64,000 nt of DNA from Enoplosus armatus (Eukaryota; Chordata; Actinopteri; Centrarchiformes; Enoplosidae), in contig NC_092198.1 in assembly GCF_043641665.1 (NCBI RefSeq), forward strand, positions 4,934,501 through 4,998,500, given 5' to 3'. A program made the position numbers and the translations under genes. Under the pieces are notes generated by a model. The model ran no database searches and was not told the DNA's origin. It saw only the letters and a program-made list of their open reading frames with translations. The stretch's first letter is position 1; the number at the start of each line of letters is the position of its first letter. Shown here piece by piece: positions 13,401 to 25,900 of this stretch.

Positions 13401-16400
13401 AATGTATTTAGCCTCACTTCCACATGGTGCCATACTGCGCCAGGACTGCGCTACCGCCAAAAACTAGCCATGTCCACATTGCAGTGTGAGTGTTCAGCAG
13501 TGTACAGGTGAGAGATCGGACCAATTTCACCACGATTGTTTGATTTTTCTACAAACAAAAAAATCATTCGATGAGAATCATTTCAAAGGTGCTAAAAGTG
13601 AATAAAATGACCTTTTTATCTTGAGATGCTGTTTAATGCTACTGCTTTTTCGTTTTTCTTTTAAATCTCACAGAACTTGAATAACAATTCATTGCCAGAC
13701 TTCTTGGAAGACCTCAGAAATGTCACCATCAGCTTGACAGAGAAAGTGGTTAACTCCTCTGCAAACATTAATGCCATTGTTGAAATACTCAACAATATAG
13801 CCAACAGTTCATTGTCATTAAATATCCCGATAACTGAAACTTCAATGAAGGTATGTAAATTAGCCTGCTGAGGTTTACACATGTCCTACACAATGTACAC
13901 TTTCAACACAATTTCACGTGATCTAATATCTTCTTTCCTTTCAATTTAGGATATCCTATTAACTGCGGGTGTCCTCACCACAGATGGGGCAAGGAAATCA
14001 TGGGACACTCTAAACACCAACGACGCCATCTCAGAAACAAGAAGTGACAGCACCACAGCTGAAAGTGTCAGCTCAACATTATTGCTAGCCCTTGAGAATA
14101 TAGCAGATGGCCTTACCAGTGACTCTTTTGACATTGTCACACCTTCTATTCTCTTGAACAAAACTAGATTCACAGACACTTTCAATGGTGACTTCAACTC
14201 TTCAGTGGAGATAGACATACCAGAGTCTGATGGAAGACAAAAGTCGATCACTGTGATAACATTTGCCTCAATGGATAATGTACTCCCTGCAAGAGACGAA
14301 GACAATTCAACCTTGAAAGTCATCAATGGGAGAGTCGTACTTGTTAAGTCCAGTGGCACCATCAATAACGTTTCGTTGACATTTGATACTCTAAACAATA
14401 CTCTGAGGAACCCTCAGTGTGTTTTCTGGAACTTCAGCCTTTTCGATGGTCTCGGGGGATGGGACAACGAGGGCTGTACGTTGTCATACAACAACACCGT
14501 CACCTGCAACTGCAACCACCTGACGTCGTTCTCTATCCTTATGTCACCCTACAGCCCAAATGACCATGTGTTGGATATTATAAGCTACACCGGGGTTTCC
14601 ATATCCATGGCTTCCTTGGTCATATGCCTCATCATTGAAGCTGTCATATGGAGAAAAATAAGAAAGAACAACACATCTTACTTGCGTCATGTTTCCATTG
14701 TTAACATCGCTGTGTCTCTCCTGATTGCGAACATTTGGTTTATTATTGGGGCAGCCATATCAGATCCAGAGAAGCAAAACCCACCAGAATGCTCTGCAGC
14801 AACATTTTTTATCCATTTTTTCTACCTAGCCCTGTTCTTCTGGATGTTAGCCTCGGCTCTGCTGTTGTTCTACCGCACAGTCAGTGTCTTTGACGGGGGT
14901 TTGTCTAAAAAATCCATGTTGGCTATTGGATTCTCTCTAGGTTACGGGGCACCTCTCATCATTGCAATTATAACAATAGCTGTAACTGAACCCAGAAAAG
15001 AGTACATCCGAGGAACTGGGGTCTGCTGGCTCAACTGGCATGAGTCCAAAGCTCTACTGGCATTTGTGATCCCTGCGCTGTTGATAGTCTTGATAAACCT
15101 TGTAATTCTGCTTGTGGTGATATACAAAATGCTAAGGAGAAGGGCAGTGGGAGACGCTGCACAAGCAGCTGAGAGGCATGTTCTTGTGGTTATTGCTAGG
15201 AGTTTGGCTGTCCTCACACCATTTTTTGGATTAACTTGGGGTCTGGGAGTTGGAACCATGACCACACCAGGTGAAAGAGGAATCCATATTTCATTTGCAT
15301 TCTTCAATTCACTGCAGGTACAAATACAGTAGTTAATAATACTGATCTATATGTTACCGTATATTGTGGTGCCTAAATTCTATCCTTATTCTATGGATTC
15401 TGAATAATGAGTTTGCCTTTTGTCATTGAAGCCCTCTTATCTGATGCTACTCTGTGTGTCTTTCTTAAAGGGCTTCTTCATATTGGTGTTTGGAACGCTG
15501 TTGGACAAAAAGGTGTGTATGTCTCAATATTCAAAATTGTAACCAACTGCTCACTTAATTAATGGGAACATCCACTCTGAAGTAGAATTCACATTTGTTA
15601 TTTTTATAATATTGTTTTGCTAATGTGTAATATATGTTGCTGCACGATCCTGAGTAGCAGACATGATCAATCTCAAGAGACAGTGAACAATGAAACAAAT
15701 TCTAGGACATTGTTATACCAACCATTGTGATTTTAGTGAGATTTCGAGACATTATCTAAATTCAACATCTCAAATAAAAATTCTTACAGGGTTAGAAAAG
15801 GGCACTGCATTTAAAAAACAACATGCAAATTTGGATGTGTTGTTACTGGTGCTAGTGGGAAAGGGATATATGATTCAGCAAGTCGAGTTTGAATATTCCA
15901 TCCAGTTTTGGACGGCTTATCAGACACAAAAGGTTTTATCCTTTGTCTTTACAATTAGAAGTAAATAGTAGAATCACAGTGTGAAATGTGTACTTGCACA
16001 TATTTGATTAGCCAATGCAGAGCTTCTAACTGCTCACTAAACGTGTTAACAGGACATTTAGTACATCCGTTAATAACCTCTACTGACAGCATGAATTGCA
16101 ACAATACTGCTGCACCTACTCAAGTCAAACAACACCTTTTAGTCGCACTTGCCTGTTATAAACACGGATAATATAATGGCAGATGAAAAGGTACTACAGT
16201 ATGCAGTAATACTACTGTTTTGGCAGCTAGCATATTAGCTCTTGTCGCTAGCCGTCCTCAGCTTTCCATAAGAAATCCAGAACACTTATAACACTCTACC
16301 TCTTCGAACTAAACAAAATCCTACTTGTTACCCCTAATAACCCTATAAAAACACATTTTCACTGAAACAAACTTGTTTGAGTTTTGTAGCAGTGTGCTCA

Positions 16401-17117
16401 TTTTTGAAAATGTACTTCTCAGGTGCGGTCAGAAATAGCAATGAAGTCACAAACTTCCGGAAGTGGGACAAGGGTAAGGACAGTTTTCTTAATTGTGTCA
16501 TTATTTTTTGTTAGCAGATTCAAATATTGTGGTGATTAATGTCTTTGCTTATATTCTTGTTTCAGAGCACCAGCGCTGGAATCTCATTTTCAAGTGGATT
16601 GGGCTTTTTCCGGAACTGGAGAAAAGGAAAAGGTATAACAACAATTAAGAAAAGAAAGAAACAAAAAGAAACAAAAAGATGTCGTGTTGATTCATAAAAA
16701 ATCTCCAGTATGCATTGGACCAGTCTACCTTGCTTACTGTGTCCCACAATGCAAAGGTGGACTGCCATTAACGTTATGTAAACTTTCACTTATTTCACCT
16801 TAGCAGTCCTTTGCCGATCCCAGCTGACAGCTGCATGATTATTACTAAACCAGCTAAGCCTGGCCGGGCGTACTGCAAAGTACATTAATTTGACAGTTTC
16901 ATACTGCATACTGATATGAAAAGCAGTATGTAGTACATACTGGAGACTCGGTAGTGTGTAGTAGGCGGTTTTAAATACAGTTTTGTCTTGTTTTAGTATG
17001 AGTTGATGTATTGTTTTGCCACAGACTGAATCACTTTGTCTTGTTGCTGTTTTTTCAGATGGTTACAATATGTCATCTAGTGCCTCCGGTGAATCTCACT
17101 CCTTCACCAACACTTGA
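4492..17117 (+). CDS. Adhesion G protein-coupled receptor, ADGRF (GPR116-like) group, with Thr-rich stalk
   Basis: A 22-exon model: 4492-4593, 4817-4868, 5047-5187, 5306-5479, 6955-6993, 7216-7371, 7486-7653, 7750-7779, 7834 or 7891-8658, 8736-8824, 8958-9019, 10066-10187, 10339-10548, 11330-11548, 11719-11838, 11938-12116, 13674-13850, 13950-15317, 15471-15512, 16423-16473, 16566-16632, 17059-17117. Phases agree throughout, giving 1483 aa with the longer stalk exon. Order: signal peptide, REKR convertase-like site near residue 47, EGF-like modules (about 99-152 and 222-275), Thr/Pro/Met stalk (about 300-560), SEA (563-653, site FRSGSTIAD), two Ig-like domains to 836, hormone-receptor motif (837-885), GAIN, GPS with HL|TSF (T near 1147), tethered agonist TSFSILMSP, 7TM to about 1425 and a Ser/Thr-rich tail. 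The ATG exon follows an acceptor at 4486, so a non-coding first exon lies upstream. It acts as a plasma-membrane receptor activated by its tethered agonist; the ligand is unknown. Which fish adgrf paralogue this is cannot be settled here. Confidence 0.88.
5605..6000. repeat. Dispersed repeat rich in ACTTAAGTAC/ACTTTACTT, in intron 4 of the first receptor
   Basis: The stretch has GTAACTAAGTACATTTACTC, ACTTGAGTTCACAGTACTTT and, at 5735-5780, an ATACAATGCATTGTTATAC...CCAACAGTATATAA block. Related blocks occur at 19800-19880 (opposite strand), 20640-20830 and 27620-28540. This looks like a decayed short element family of percomorph fishes. Confidence 0.65.
6001..6954. other. Intronic sequence, nothing recognised
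   Basis: The remainder of intron 4 of the first receptor gene. Open frames of up to 125 codons at 6262-6639 have no domain I recognise and lie within the intron, so I treat them as chance. Confidence 0.4.
7900..8655 (+). repeat. Coding minisatellite: Thr-rich stalk, unit of about 36 bp
   Basis: Roughly 20 imperfect units translate in the receptor frame to variants of TTTPMMTTTPNA, with Ala, Ser, Val and Ile substitutions. Every unit length is a multiple of three and the units contain no stop, so a second forward frame (Asn/Asp/Tyr-rich) and one reverse frame (Val/Ile/Gly-rich) are also open across the block; these are consequences of the repeat, not extra genes. In the receptor frame it makes an unstructured, probably heavily O-glycosylated spacer between the second EGF-like module and the SEA domain. 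Such arrays commonly vary in copy number between alleles. Confidence 0.9.
9085..9445 (+). repeat. Dispersed fish repeat, two internal units
   Basis: Two related units lie side by side in an intron: ACAGACATTCATGGTTCCAG...TCCTAATGACTTTGG...CCCTGACTTTTCCTC...GCCACCATGA (about 9150-9235) and CAGACAGTCATGGTGCCCAG...CTTAATGACTTTG...CTTGACTTTTC...GCCACCATGA (about 9303-9380), each followed by a TGGATGGATTG-type string. A copy in the other direction is at 34480-34620. I recall this as a widespread element in percomorph genomes but cannot name it. Confidence 0.7.
12117..13673. other. Intron between the hormone-receptor motif and GAIN exons, with repeat pieces
   Basis: At 12210-12265 there is a fragment of the AAGTAAAGTAAAATAC / TACTTACATTTACTTAAAG repeat family. 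At 13165-13300 there is a block (GTGAAATAGTCGCAGTGTA, GGCTGAGGTGGACAAAACAC, then an AGATACTGATCCTC-like string) that recurs at 31545-31690 in the second receptor gene, in a different intron. No exon is seen. Confidence 0.55.
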
Positions 17118-17933
17118 TGATCTCTGGTCAGTCGGAATGACAACCAACCAAGCAACCCAGCTGTCTTCTTTTTGTTTTCTTTCTTCAACGTAGCTATAAC
17201 AAGTTAAATGTATCAAGGTTAGACTTGAAGTATAATGTAACATCCACGAAGAGTCAGGCTTGTTATTTGGAAAGCATTAATACAGTTATATATTGAAAGT
17301 TGTGTTTCGTCAAAGCACAGCTCGCAACAACACTATGTAATACACACCAGCAAAAATATGTATTAGTGTTACATAATGTATGTTGGATGTATAGTAATAA
17401 TTGTATTGTAGTAGTAACTGCCTTTAACGATTGTTCATCAGATCACAGTTGTTTTTGACAAAAAGACAGGATAGATTTTATATGGGAAGTTCTGTAAAAG
17501 TAGATGTAGTTGCATGTGTGTGTGCGTGTGTTCATGTGTTGACATGAAAAGTATTCATCAAATCCTTTTCAAACGAAATGTCCACAAAGTAGATGCAAAA
17601 TATCTGCAGTTTTGGTTTACTTTGCCAATCAAATCAGTTAGACAAGGCAAGGCCGCCTTACACAGATCAGTGAACTTGTTTACTCAGGGTGGCGTCACAA
17701 TGACAAATTGACTTGGACAGGACTACCAGTCAAATAATATTCCTTAGCCACTCTCCACTCTACCTTACCCTACCAGATCTCAGCATAGTCCTGTCAAAGA
17801 GCCCCTCAACGCAGTATTGTTTTCGCACATCCATAATGTCAGTACTACATAACAAATAATAATATTATGTAAAAAAATAAAATAAAATAAACTACGCATC
17901 CATTCATGTTTGTATTAGAAACATGTTAACATT

Positions 17934-17936
<3 letters not shown>

Positions 17937-17989
<53 letters not shown>
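17937..17989. repeat. GT dinucleotide microsatellite
   Basis: About 25 uninterrupted GT units, ending in a GTGCGTTCATGC string. Confidence 0.95.
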
Positions 17990-17990
<1 letters not shown>

Positions 17991-18285
17991 TCATGCGTGT
18001 ACAACAAATGCTACTTATTATATTGTGTATTTTGTGCACTAATCCTGTATAGCAATGCGTGATATGGATGTTAAAGTGACTCAAACCGCTCGGCAGTCTT
18101 TATTAAAGCTCCATCATATACATGTAAAACAAGTTTCCCACTAATCTTCCAGGCAACCACAGGCTCCGCTGTCAATGTTGTGTATTATGCATGTTGCATT
18201 ATACTATACTTTCTATTTAGAAAGAAATGACGTGTTGAATTTGTAATACAGCAGATGTATCATTTCTATAGATTATGTGTTTGTG

Positions 18286-18291
18286 AATAAA
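18286..18291 (+). terminator. Candidate polyadenylation signal of the first receptor gene
   Basis: AATAAA about 1.17 kb after the stop codon, followed by AT-rich sequence. It is the best hexamer of this stretch; another AATAAA cluster lies near 17875. Confidence 0.4.
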
Positions 18292-19799
18292 ATTGAACCC
18301 TTTCAAAAAGCCATCTAACCTTGTCTGTCAGTTCGTGCTTCACACAACCTGTTACCTGCACTATTCTAAAAGAGGTTTGTCTACCTGTTAACAGTATCAC
18401 TATGCCTTTAAATCAGCAGTTTTAAAATATGATCAGTATCTAGGTGTGATTGAAATGTTTCTGAGGTCGCATGAATGAAGGTGTATGATCAGGTAACGGC
18501 GGATAGTGGCATGTGATATCACATACACATTGATATCACACATGTTCTACATGTTAGTCAAAATAGACGTGTAGGAGCTTAAACACAGTTCAACTCGACA
18601 CTTACAGACATACTCCTCTATATAAATGTACATAATGTTATTGGTTCTTTCTCTACTCTCTCTCAGACAGTAACACACTGTGTTTATTTGTTTGTAGCTT
18701 GTCTTTATAAGGCTGTTGTATGATTTGCATAGCCTGATATTTGTTTCTCGTTCCCAACAACAATGCACACCAATGTATCCAGCTGCACTAATGTGGCCAC
18801 AAAATGTTGACTGAGATGAATCCGTTTTGGTGAGCTACTGTAATGTTCTCTACACTCACAGTCTGGATCTCCGTGGGGCCTCATATAAAGTACATCTTCT
18901 TAAAGATAATGTTTAAGTTCTCAAACCCAAAATGCAACAGCAGATTTACTCAGAGGAGCCGCCTCTAAAACAGGAGTTCCTATTACTTTACATTGCCTAC
19001 ACCCAGGCTGTGACGGCCCGATCGATGGCCGACACCATACATTGTTGGTAATTTACTTGTTTTTCATTTCAGTACATAAGGTATAAACAAACAAATGATA
19101 AACAGTTTTTGGTGAAGCAGGTGCATTTTTATTCTGGTCTACATTGTGACATTATGTTTCCAATTTGAGTGCATGCATTTTAGTTAACAGTAAATGGTCA
19201 TAGGTTTATCAAAGTGGTTTGGAATCTGTTTCTCCACATGCTGCTGCGTCGTCTGTCCAAACGATGAGCTGGAGTTTGAGGCAGCCTTTTATGCTAAAAC
19301 AGGAAAAACAAATCAGGTCACAGTATTTCTGAAGACAGTATTTCTGAAGAATTGCCTTCTTTCAAATGAATGCCACTACTGTTTTATTGGACAGTGAAAA
19401 GAAACAAAAACAGTACAGGCCTACCTAGCGACACAGCTGTTTGTAGCAGAGCTACAAGTCTACAAGGATCATTAAATTATGTTTGCTGCTATGCAAATAC
19501 CCAACATGTGTTAGTTTGCTAACCTAAAGTAAAGAAGGGATCATATTAAAAATAGACACGGTGAATGGTTGTTGTGTTTGCTCTTGACACAGAGGATGAG
19601 TTATTCCAGGGTCAAATGCATTATCAACAGTCAATGTTACTGCCCTCCAGTCAACTCCGTCTGACCATGACTTCACGAGTGGCGTGACTTAAGTTAAGAC
19701 ATTTAAATGAGAAAATGCAAAGACCAGAGTTTGCAGGAGATGTTGTCATTTTCCCTCTGGTTGGATTTGTTCCCCTAAATCAGGAAGTTGTTCAGCTAA

Positions 19800-19880
19800 T
19801 TTTGCTCATGTCATGTACTGTTGGGTGGTTTAATTTACTGTACAACAATACTTGTATTTCATATGTTCATTACAGGTGTT
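19800..19880 (+). repeat. Left arm of a 0.95-kb spaced inverted repeat
   Basis: The string TGTACTGTTGGGTGGTTTAA, followed by TTACTGTACAACAAT, CTTGTATTTCATATG and TTCATTA, is nearly the reverse complement of 20755-20830. It belongs to the same family as 5735-5785. Confidence 0.75.
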
Positions 19881-20639
19881 TACACAGCTGTCAGATAAAC
19901 GTAGTGACATCTGTCAATGTGGCATGATTTGACTTGTTTGTTGGCAAAGCACCATTTCTTCATCGCTGGATTGGAACATCTTAAATTAGGGAATAAACAG
20001 CTGTGTGTTTATCAAGGATCTTCGGTGCAAGGTTTTATGAGACTCAAATGGAGTTGAACCAACTGAAACTGGTTTCAGGGGACTGGCTGCTGCTCTGTGA
20101 CCTCCTGAAGGAGAATGCTTGATTTGGTAAACAAATGTCCATGGAAAGCTATGTGGATATGTTGTCTAGTCCAGCTGGCATAGAGACATGCCATCCATGC
20201 AAATGGTCTTTCATCACAAAGTCAGGACTTCACAACCATACCACCCCAACACACACCCTGTCCAGCCTTACCCAGTCTTTCTGACAGATGTGCTCACTCA
20301 CTTTGACTCTAATTCTGATGTGTACCTGATAGATATGGAGTACAGACGGATTTTTGATTGCTAATTGCAGCAATGCTGACGGTTGAATCATCTGCTTTCT
20401 GTACAATGTAAAGCCAAGGTAAGAGCTTTTTATTAATGTATTTTTATCTTCGTGAGAGCTCTTAAGAGAGGATAGATCTTAGGCACTTAAGCACGTAACA
20501 CTTAACTGTATTATAGACAGTATTATCCCGAATACTGTTATTAGTGTATTCGTTTTAGTGTAAATAGCATCTTAAAAGCATATATATTATAACATTTGTC
20601 TGACTTGATGAATGTTGTAACAACTGCCCCTGAACTTCC

Positions 20640-20830
20640 TCCACACAGTACTTTCACACTTTAGATAAATTTTGCTACTTACGTACTTTTACTTAAATAA
20701 GATTTTGAATGCAGAACCTTTACTTACTAACCGAGTATCTGTAATTTGTGGTATTGCCTATAATGAGCATATGAAATACAAGGCATTGTTGTACAGTAAA
20801 TGAAACCACCCAACAGTACATAACGTGAGA
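20640..20830 (-). repeat. Right arm of the inverted repeat plus ACTTTTACTTAAATAAG block
   Basis: AGTACTTTCACAC...CTACTTACGTACTTTTACTT is followed by a stretch that reads, on the minus strand, as TGTACTGTTGGGTGGTTTCA, TTTACTGTACAACAAT and CTTGTATTTCATATG. The match to 19800-19880 is close over about 65 bases. Confidence 0.75.
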
Positions 20831-22089
20831 AGAAATGTGCCTTTCAAAGTCAAAATGAAACGGTTTGCCAGTGTAAAAATGTACATGCAATTCATGCGAC
20901 AAGGAGCTGTCCAGCTTGTATACTGTTAACAGGAGAACAGAGAGCTAACACAATATTTTGTGATATCCTCAAGGTGGACTGCATGGATATTTCTCTACTT
21001 AGATAAATAAGTGACTGGCCGCAAAGAATCAGAGTAAGTGAGTGGGCAGTTTACTCTTACTTTAACGGGGGAAATGGTTCTTACACAAAGTTGTACATGG
21101 GGGGTGAAGACTTTTCTCTTTCCTGGGAACACCCACACTGAAAGGAAGCAGATTTAACGTATATCTTCAATCATTGAGGTAATGTGTTGAATGATGAATG
21201 ATCTACAGATTTAAACACCACAAATACATCAATTCTGAGCTTGGACCTCTACTTCTGTGAAGTTTGTGAAGCTTATAATGTTTAGTTTGGTTGAAACCAT
21301 GTTTATAGTCTATATGCAATTCAAAATAAGAAAACCACTTGAGGTTGAAAAAACACCACATCAACACTTTTGACGATCTCAACAAAAATGCAAAGCAATT
21401 ATTATCATTATTACTGGGGTATTTTATAATAAGTATTATGGGTATGGCTATTGAGCAGGTATTCCTGTTATTGTGTCCAACCCTTGTGAAAGAACATGCA
21501 CGCCTTTCATGTGCTGGCTGGCAGTGCTGTTGTTCCAGTGTTACATTACCACAGCAGAACAATAGCCAAAAGACAGCCATGTCCTACCTCAACAAGGAAA
21601 TGAGGTGGGCACGAGCTGTACCACAGCAGACATACTGGGCGTATACCGCCATTGATGTGTGCAGAAGTGACCAGCGCACTGTTACGAGAAGCAGGGAAAA
21701 CCACCAACTCGTTGTTTGTCCACAGTCAAAGTGATGCAAACAAGTTGTGGAGCTAAAATATGAGCCACCCATACTTTGGAAGGCAAATCAGATAGCTGCT
21801 GAAAAGAGTGCCGCTGAAAAGAGTGTCATGAAAGCATTAGTATAAACATGTTATAATAGGGTAGATGCAGCACTGTACTCATAGTCAAATGTAGACTGGC
21901 TGATGTTGAAACAGATGACACACAAGTCAAATAAACCTATATGACCAAGAGATTATGTGAAAGTAAATACTGAGTGGCTCTATTAGGCCCTATGTTGTTG
22001 TTTAACCATGCTGTTAACCATACCAACAATGATAAAACATATTGCGAAAGGTGTTGCTCATAGTGACAAACCCGCAGAAATAAACTAAA

Positions 22090-22400
22090 TTATCACTTTG
22101 CAGTTAATCCGCAGCTCAGCTCAGGGGATTTAGCGTCTTTCAGGTCATTGTTTTGGTTTTACACCTTTATTGGTTTGATCTACTCTTGCCACTCTCCTCA
22201 GCCCGGTGAAATAGCTCTGATAAACCAACTGTGCACAACCTGCCCAGCACCAAACAGCAGGCAGACAAAGTTAGCAACTAGCTAATTAACATAGCGGAGC
22301 ACTTAACAGCCAGAGAGCCAGATATTTTTCCTCAGGAGTTGGCAAAGATCAAAACAGAGCTAGAATGACTGTTGGACTTTGTTTGGAGTTTGGTGACCAG
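22090..22400 (+). repeat. Dispersed repeat, copy in plus orientation
   Basis: Contains GGTCATTGTTTTGGTTTTAC and CCTGCCCAGCACCAAACAGC followed by AGACAAAGTTAGCAACTAGC. The same strings in reverse order and orientation occur at 39640-39900 inside an intron of the left meprin gene, which shows a mobile origin. Confidence 0.7.
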
Positions 22401-22877
22401 AAACACAACTCCAAATGAATGCTAATTTTTGGTAATAGACAACTGTATGCTAACATGTTCACCAAGTGGAAAACTTCGCCTGATGAAGGCATTAGAAGAA
22501 GGGTCAGGGGGTCAATCCACAGAAGTTTTGATGTGCATGGTGATGTTTTAATGATTCAACTTATGTCATTGTCTTTTCTGTCTGAAACCTCTGTCTTGTC
22601 TGTCCAAACCTCATCAGCAGCATTGAGTGCTTTTGTTGACGTCAGTGCAGAGGATAGTTCATTTGTTTTTCCATTTGCTTAGCTCAAGTGAGCACTGGCT
22701 TAATGGCTGCTCTGTGCTTCCATGAAGGTAAAGTGCACCATTTCAGTTCTTATAGGTGTATAAAAGCACTTACCCTTCACTACACCCCTGCTTGTGATGC
22801 ACCATAGTGCTGGTCAAGGGTAAAATTGGTCTAAAGCGAAAGATCAGATCACTCACATCCAGTTTTGTCTAGAGAGG

Positions 22878-22881
<4 letters not shown>

Positions 22882-22922
<41 letters not shown>
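22882..22922. repeat. GT dinucleotide microsatellite
   Basis: About 20 GT units lying 66 bases before the 3' splice site of the second receptor's ATG exon. Confidence 0.95.
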
Positions 22923-22923
<1 letters not shown>

Positions 22924-22994
22924 ATTTGTGAGAGTGTGCATTTTCAGTCTCATTGTTCCTTAATTGGTGTGTTTTTCCCCCCACCAGAGTAAAA

Positions 22995-25900
22995 ATGTAT
23001 TCCAGGGTGTTCATGTTTCTGATTGGAGCTGTGTACATCTACTATCAGGTACAGATGCTTCTCACTCTAATGCCTTATATATCTTTGGATAGGACTATAA
23101 CCAAGTGAATCTTGTTTAAATTTCTACTTTAATTGAATTTTTATATTCTAATAGTCTATTTTAGTGCACACAATTTAGAGTGTTACAAGTATATAAACTG
23201 ACTAAAAATGAAAATGACAAAATCCAACTTTGTATGATGTATATCCATGTTTATTTGACAGAAAGGCTAATTCTGTTGTTTGCCTGTTCTTGCCATTGCA
23301 GGTCCTTGCCTCAGGTGAGTTGCTTGGCTACATTGTCATATAGGACACTTCCGTAAATACCTCCGAAAACATCCACAAATTGGGTTAGAATTAAAGGCCT
23401 GGTCTCACCAGCACTGAGTTTAACTTTGGTAACCCACAAATTTGCAACGTTGACCAATAAAAAGTTGTCGTGACAGTGCTGACCTTTGAGGGGACAGAGA
23501 GTCCAAAATCAAGGAAAGCTAGCGTAGCCTATTAGGTGCGTTGCACGATCTATTTTTATTTAACATCCTCTGTCGGAGTAAAAACTGTCCCACAGAGAAA
23601 TTGTTTGCAGGCAGCTGTGAGACAGGCAATAATAGGAGAGTGTTGTAATGTAATGTAATGTATTTGTTGTATGTGTATGCATATAATGGGGCTAATAAAT
23701 ACAGTGGGGATTCTGACCTAATGTAAGTGAAATTGGTGAGCACAATAATAATAATTAAAATAATAATAATGAGGGCAGCAACACCATATCAAAATCACAT
23801 AAAAAAGAGTAACACTGTCTTGCTATGAGATGAGATTTAAAAGAACTAGATGAGGAAAAAAGAAGAAGAAATTATAAAAAAAAAAGGGAGAAAAGGCCGT
23901 TATTCGGGTGATTGGGATCCTTAATGATTCTCCGAGCTTTATTCTTGCTGGTGTAAATATCCTTTAGGCAGGGTAGAGCACCACCTATTGTATGTTCAGC
24001 TGAACGAACCACTCTTTGCACAAATGTTGTTGTAGAAGATGTCTACACTGCTGAGCTGATGGTGGAGAGTAATGTAACGCTGGACGCCCAGACCATCCTG
24101 TCAGCTTTGGAAGGAATTGTCCTTAATGTGAACGATATCACGGTGACCCTCTTAAACAATACACTGATAGCAGGTAACATGCTGGAGCACTTTCTTCTTT
24201 CTTTGGTTATTATTCCAAACAGTTCTTCTTTAATACAGTGAGGGGGGAATGGATGGAGGTAGGAGGCATGCGACACTCCTCATCATGCACTGCACAGTTA
24301 TTGTAACGTGAAAGAAATCCATATTTCAGCAACAAAAGGCACAGTGCGTATTCCATATCTTAGAGTTTCGAAATGCCAGGAATCTCAGATAATAAATGAT
24401 TGCTATTGATCAGCATACCTATCAAGCCTAAGATGTGAAGTTAAGGTTGAAATGAAATACGCCCTACACAAAGTTTCACACAATCATCTTTGTCGGACGG
24501 AGATTCAGGAATTCTAGGTAGCATGTAGAGGCTTATTGGAGCTACACACATACTGGGGGAAGGATAGCCAGTAGCCATGGGTTTGGCCCAACACCTAACA
24601 CAGAAGTAAAACAAAGAACCAAGAGTCTACAGTACTAATTAACATGGTAACTGAACTCAAGACCCAAAAGCCAGAGTTAACCCCAAAGCTAGCTGGCTAA
24701 CCCACTAGTTCTACTTTGCCAGGTTTGTTTTTTCTTTGCTGTAGTTTCTGGTTTAGTAACAGCTTCCTGTTAAACACTTATTTTTGAGAAATTAGCAATA
24801 GCTGTTTGTATGCAGATACAGTTTCTTTTTTCCTTTGGTATTATCAAAGTTCATGATAGTAAATCAAACGATGGTCCTCCATGAAAGATGATTTATGATT
24901 TCTGTGCTCTTTGCTCTGGTTGGAAGTGGGTAGGACTCTGTTAGAAAAAGGTGATGTCATGTCTTTCCATGCTCCAATCAGAGTTTTGCAACATTTGAAA
25001 ATGTGCAGTAAGTTGTAGGGTTGTTTGCGTATTTTGCCACGTAACTGTCTTTCAAATGTGATCACACGGTCCCGATGAAGCTTTTGAATGTTCTCATATT
25101 CTCTCTCTGACTAAATAATATAACTTTGATTGTTGAATAGTTAGTAATTATATTCATTGTTATAGAGAAAACCAATTTGTTGTGGTTCTCTTTCTAGAGT
25201 GCCTGATTGTTGGAGAAGAATCCACTTGCAACTGCTCTGACGGGTACATTTGGAGCAACGAAGTGTGCTATGATTACGGCTGTTGCCGTGACTCTACTTG
25301 CACAAAAAATGTGTCCCACATCGCACCCCTCTGCATTGCCAAAGTCAACGGTAACAGTCCTAATGCGGGTCAAATTTTCCTCCTTTTTTGTAGTATTTGT
25401 ACCATTATATTACTCCTTTAATTTAATATAATTTAATATAATGGAACGAGAGTCACTCTAATCTGAAAGTGCTGCATACTACTGTGTTGTGTCTTTTCCC
25501 GTATGGACAAATATGCTTGTTGATATCACAACTGAAACTAATGATAATGTTTGCAATCAACACAGTTCAAATCAATGGATCAGTTATATTGAGTGCATAC
25601 ACCTGGGATACCACCAAAACTGAAATGGTACGTTATCCTCTCATCACAAATGTATACTTAAATATTTCTTAAAGACGTTTGCCACTGTAAGTCAGATATA
25701 AATTATTTAATGCTCTTTCTTTTCAAAGCTTGTAAATGCCTTTGGACAACTGAATGGCTTTGAGTACCTGAATGTAACCGGTCAGAGGTATTGTACTTTA
25801 AAAGATATCAATCTATTCATTTGACGTGTCATTTCTTTTTTTAACAAAGAAGACCTTTGACTGAAGTGAATGGTGTGGCGGCACCTTTAACCATATGTGA

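Larger units (their letters stand above)
17118..18300 (+). other. Probable 3' UTR of the first receptor gene
   Basis: AT-rich sequence between the stop codon and an AATAAA at 18286-18291. It includes a GT microsatellite and an AAATA-rich patch near 17870. No coding signal is present. Confidence 0.5.
18301..22080. other. Intergenic stretch between the two receptor genes, no gene recognised
   Basis: Scattered open frames of 60-130 codons (for example at 21203-21734 on both strands) have no family resemblance, no splice continuity and overlap one another. Two copies of a short repeat in opposite orientation lie at 19800-19880 and 20755-20830. Confidence 0.45.

Noticed and set aside
21203..21772. 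Overlapping 60-130 codon frames on both strands
   Set aside because: Mutually overlapping, no recognisable family, no exon signals; treated as chance or old repeat.
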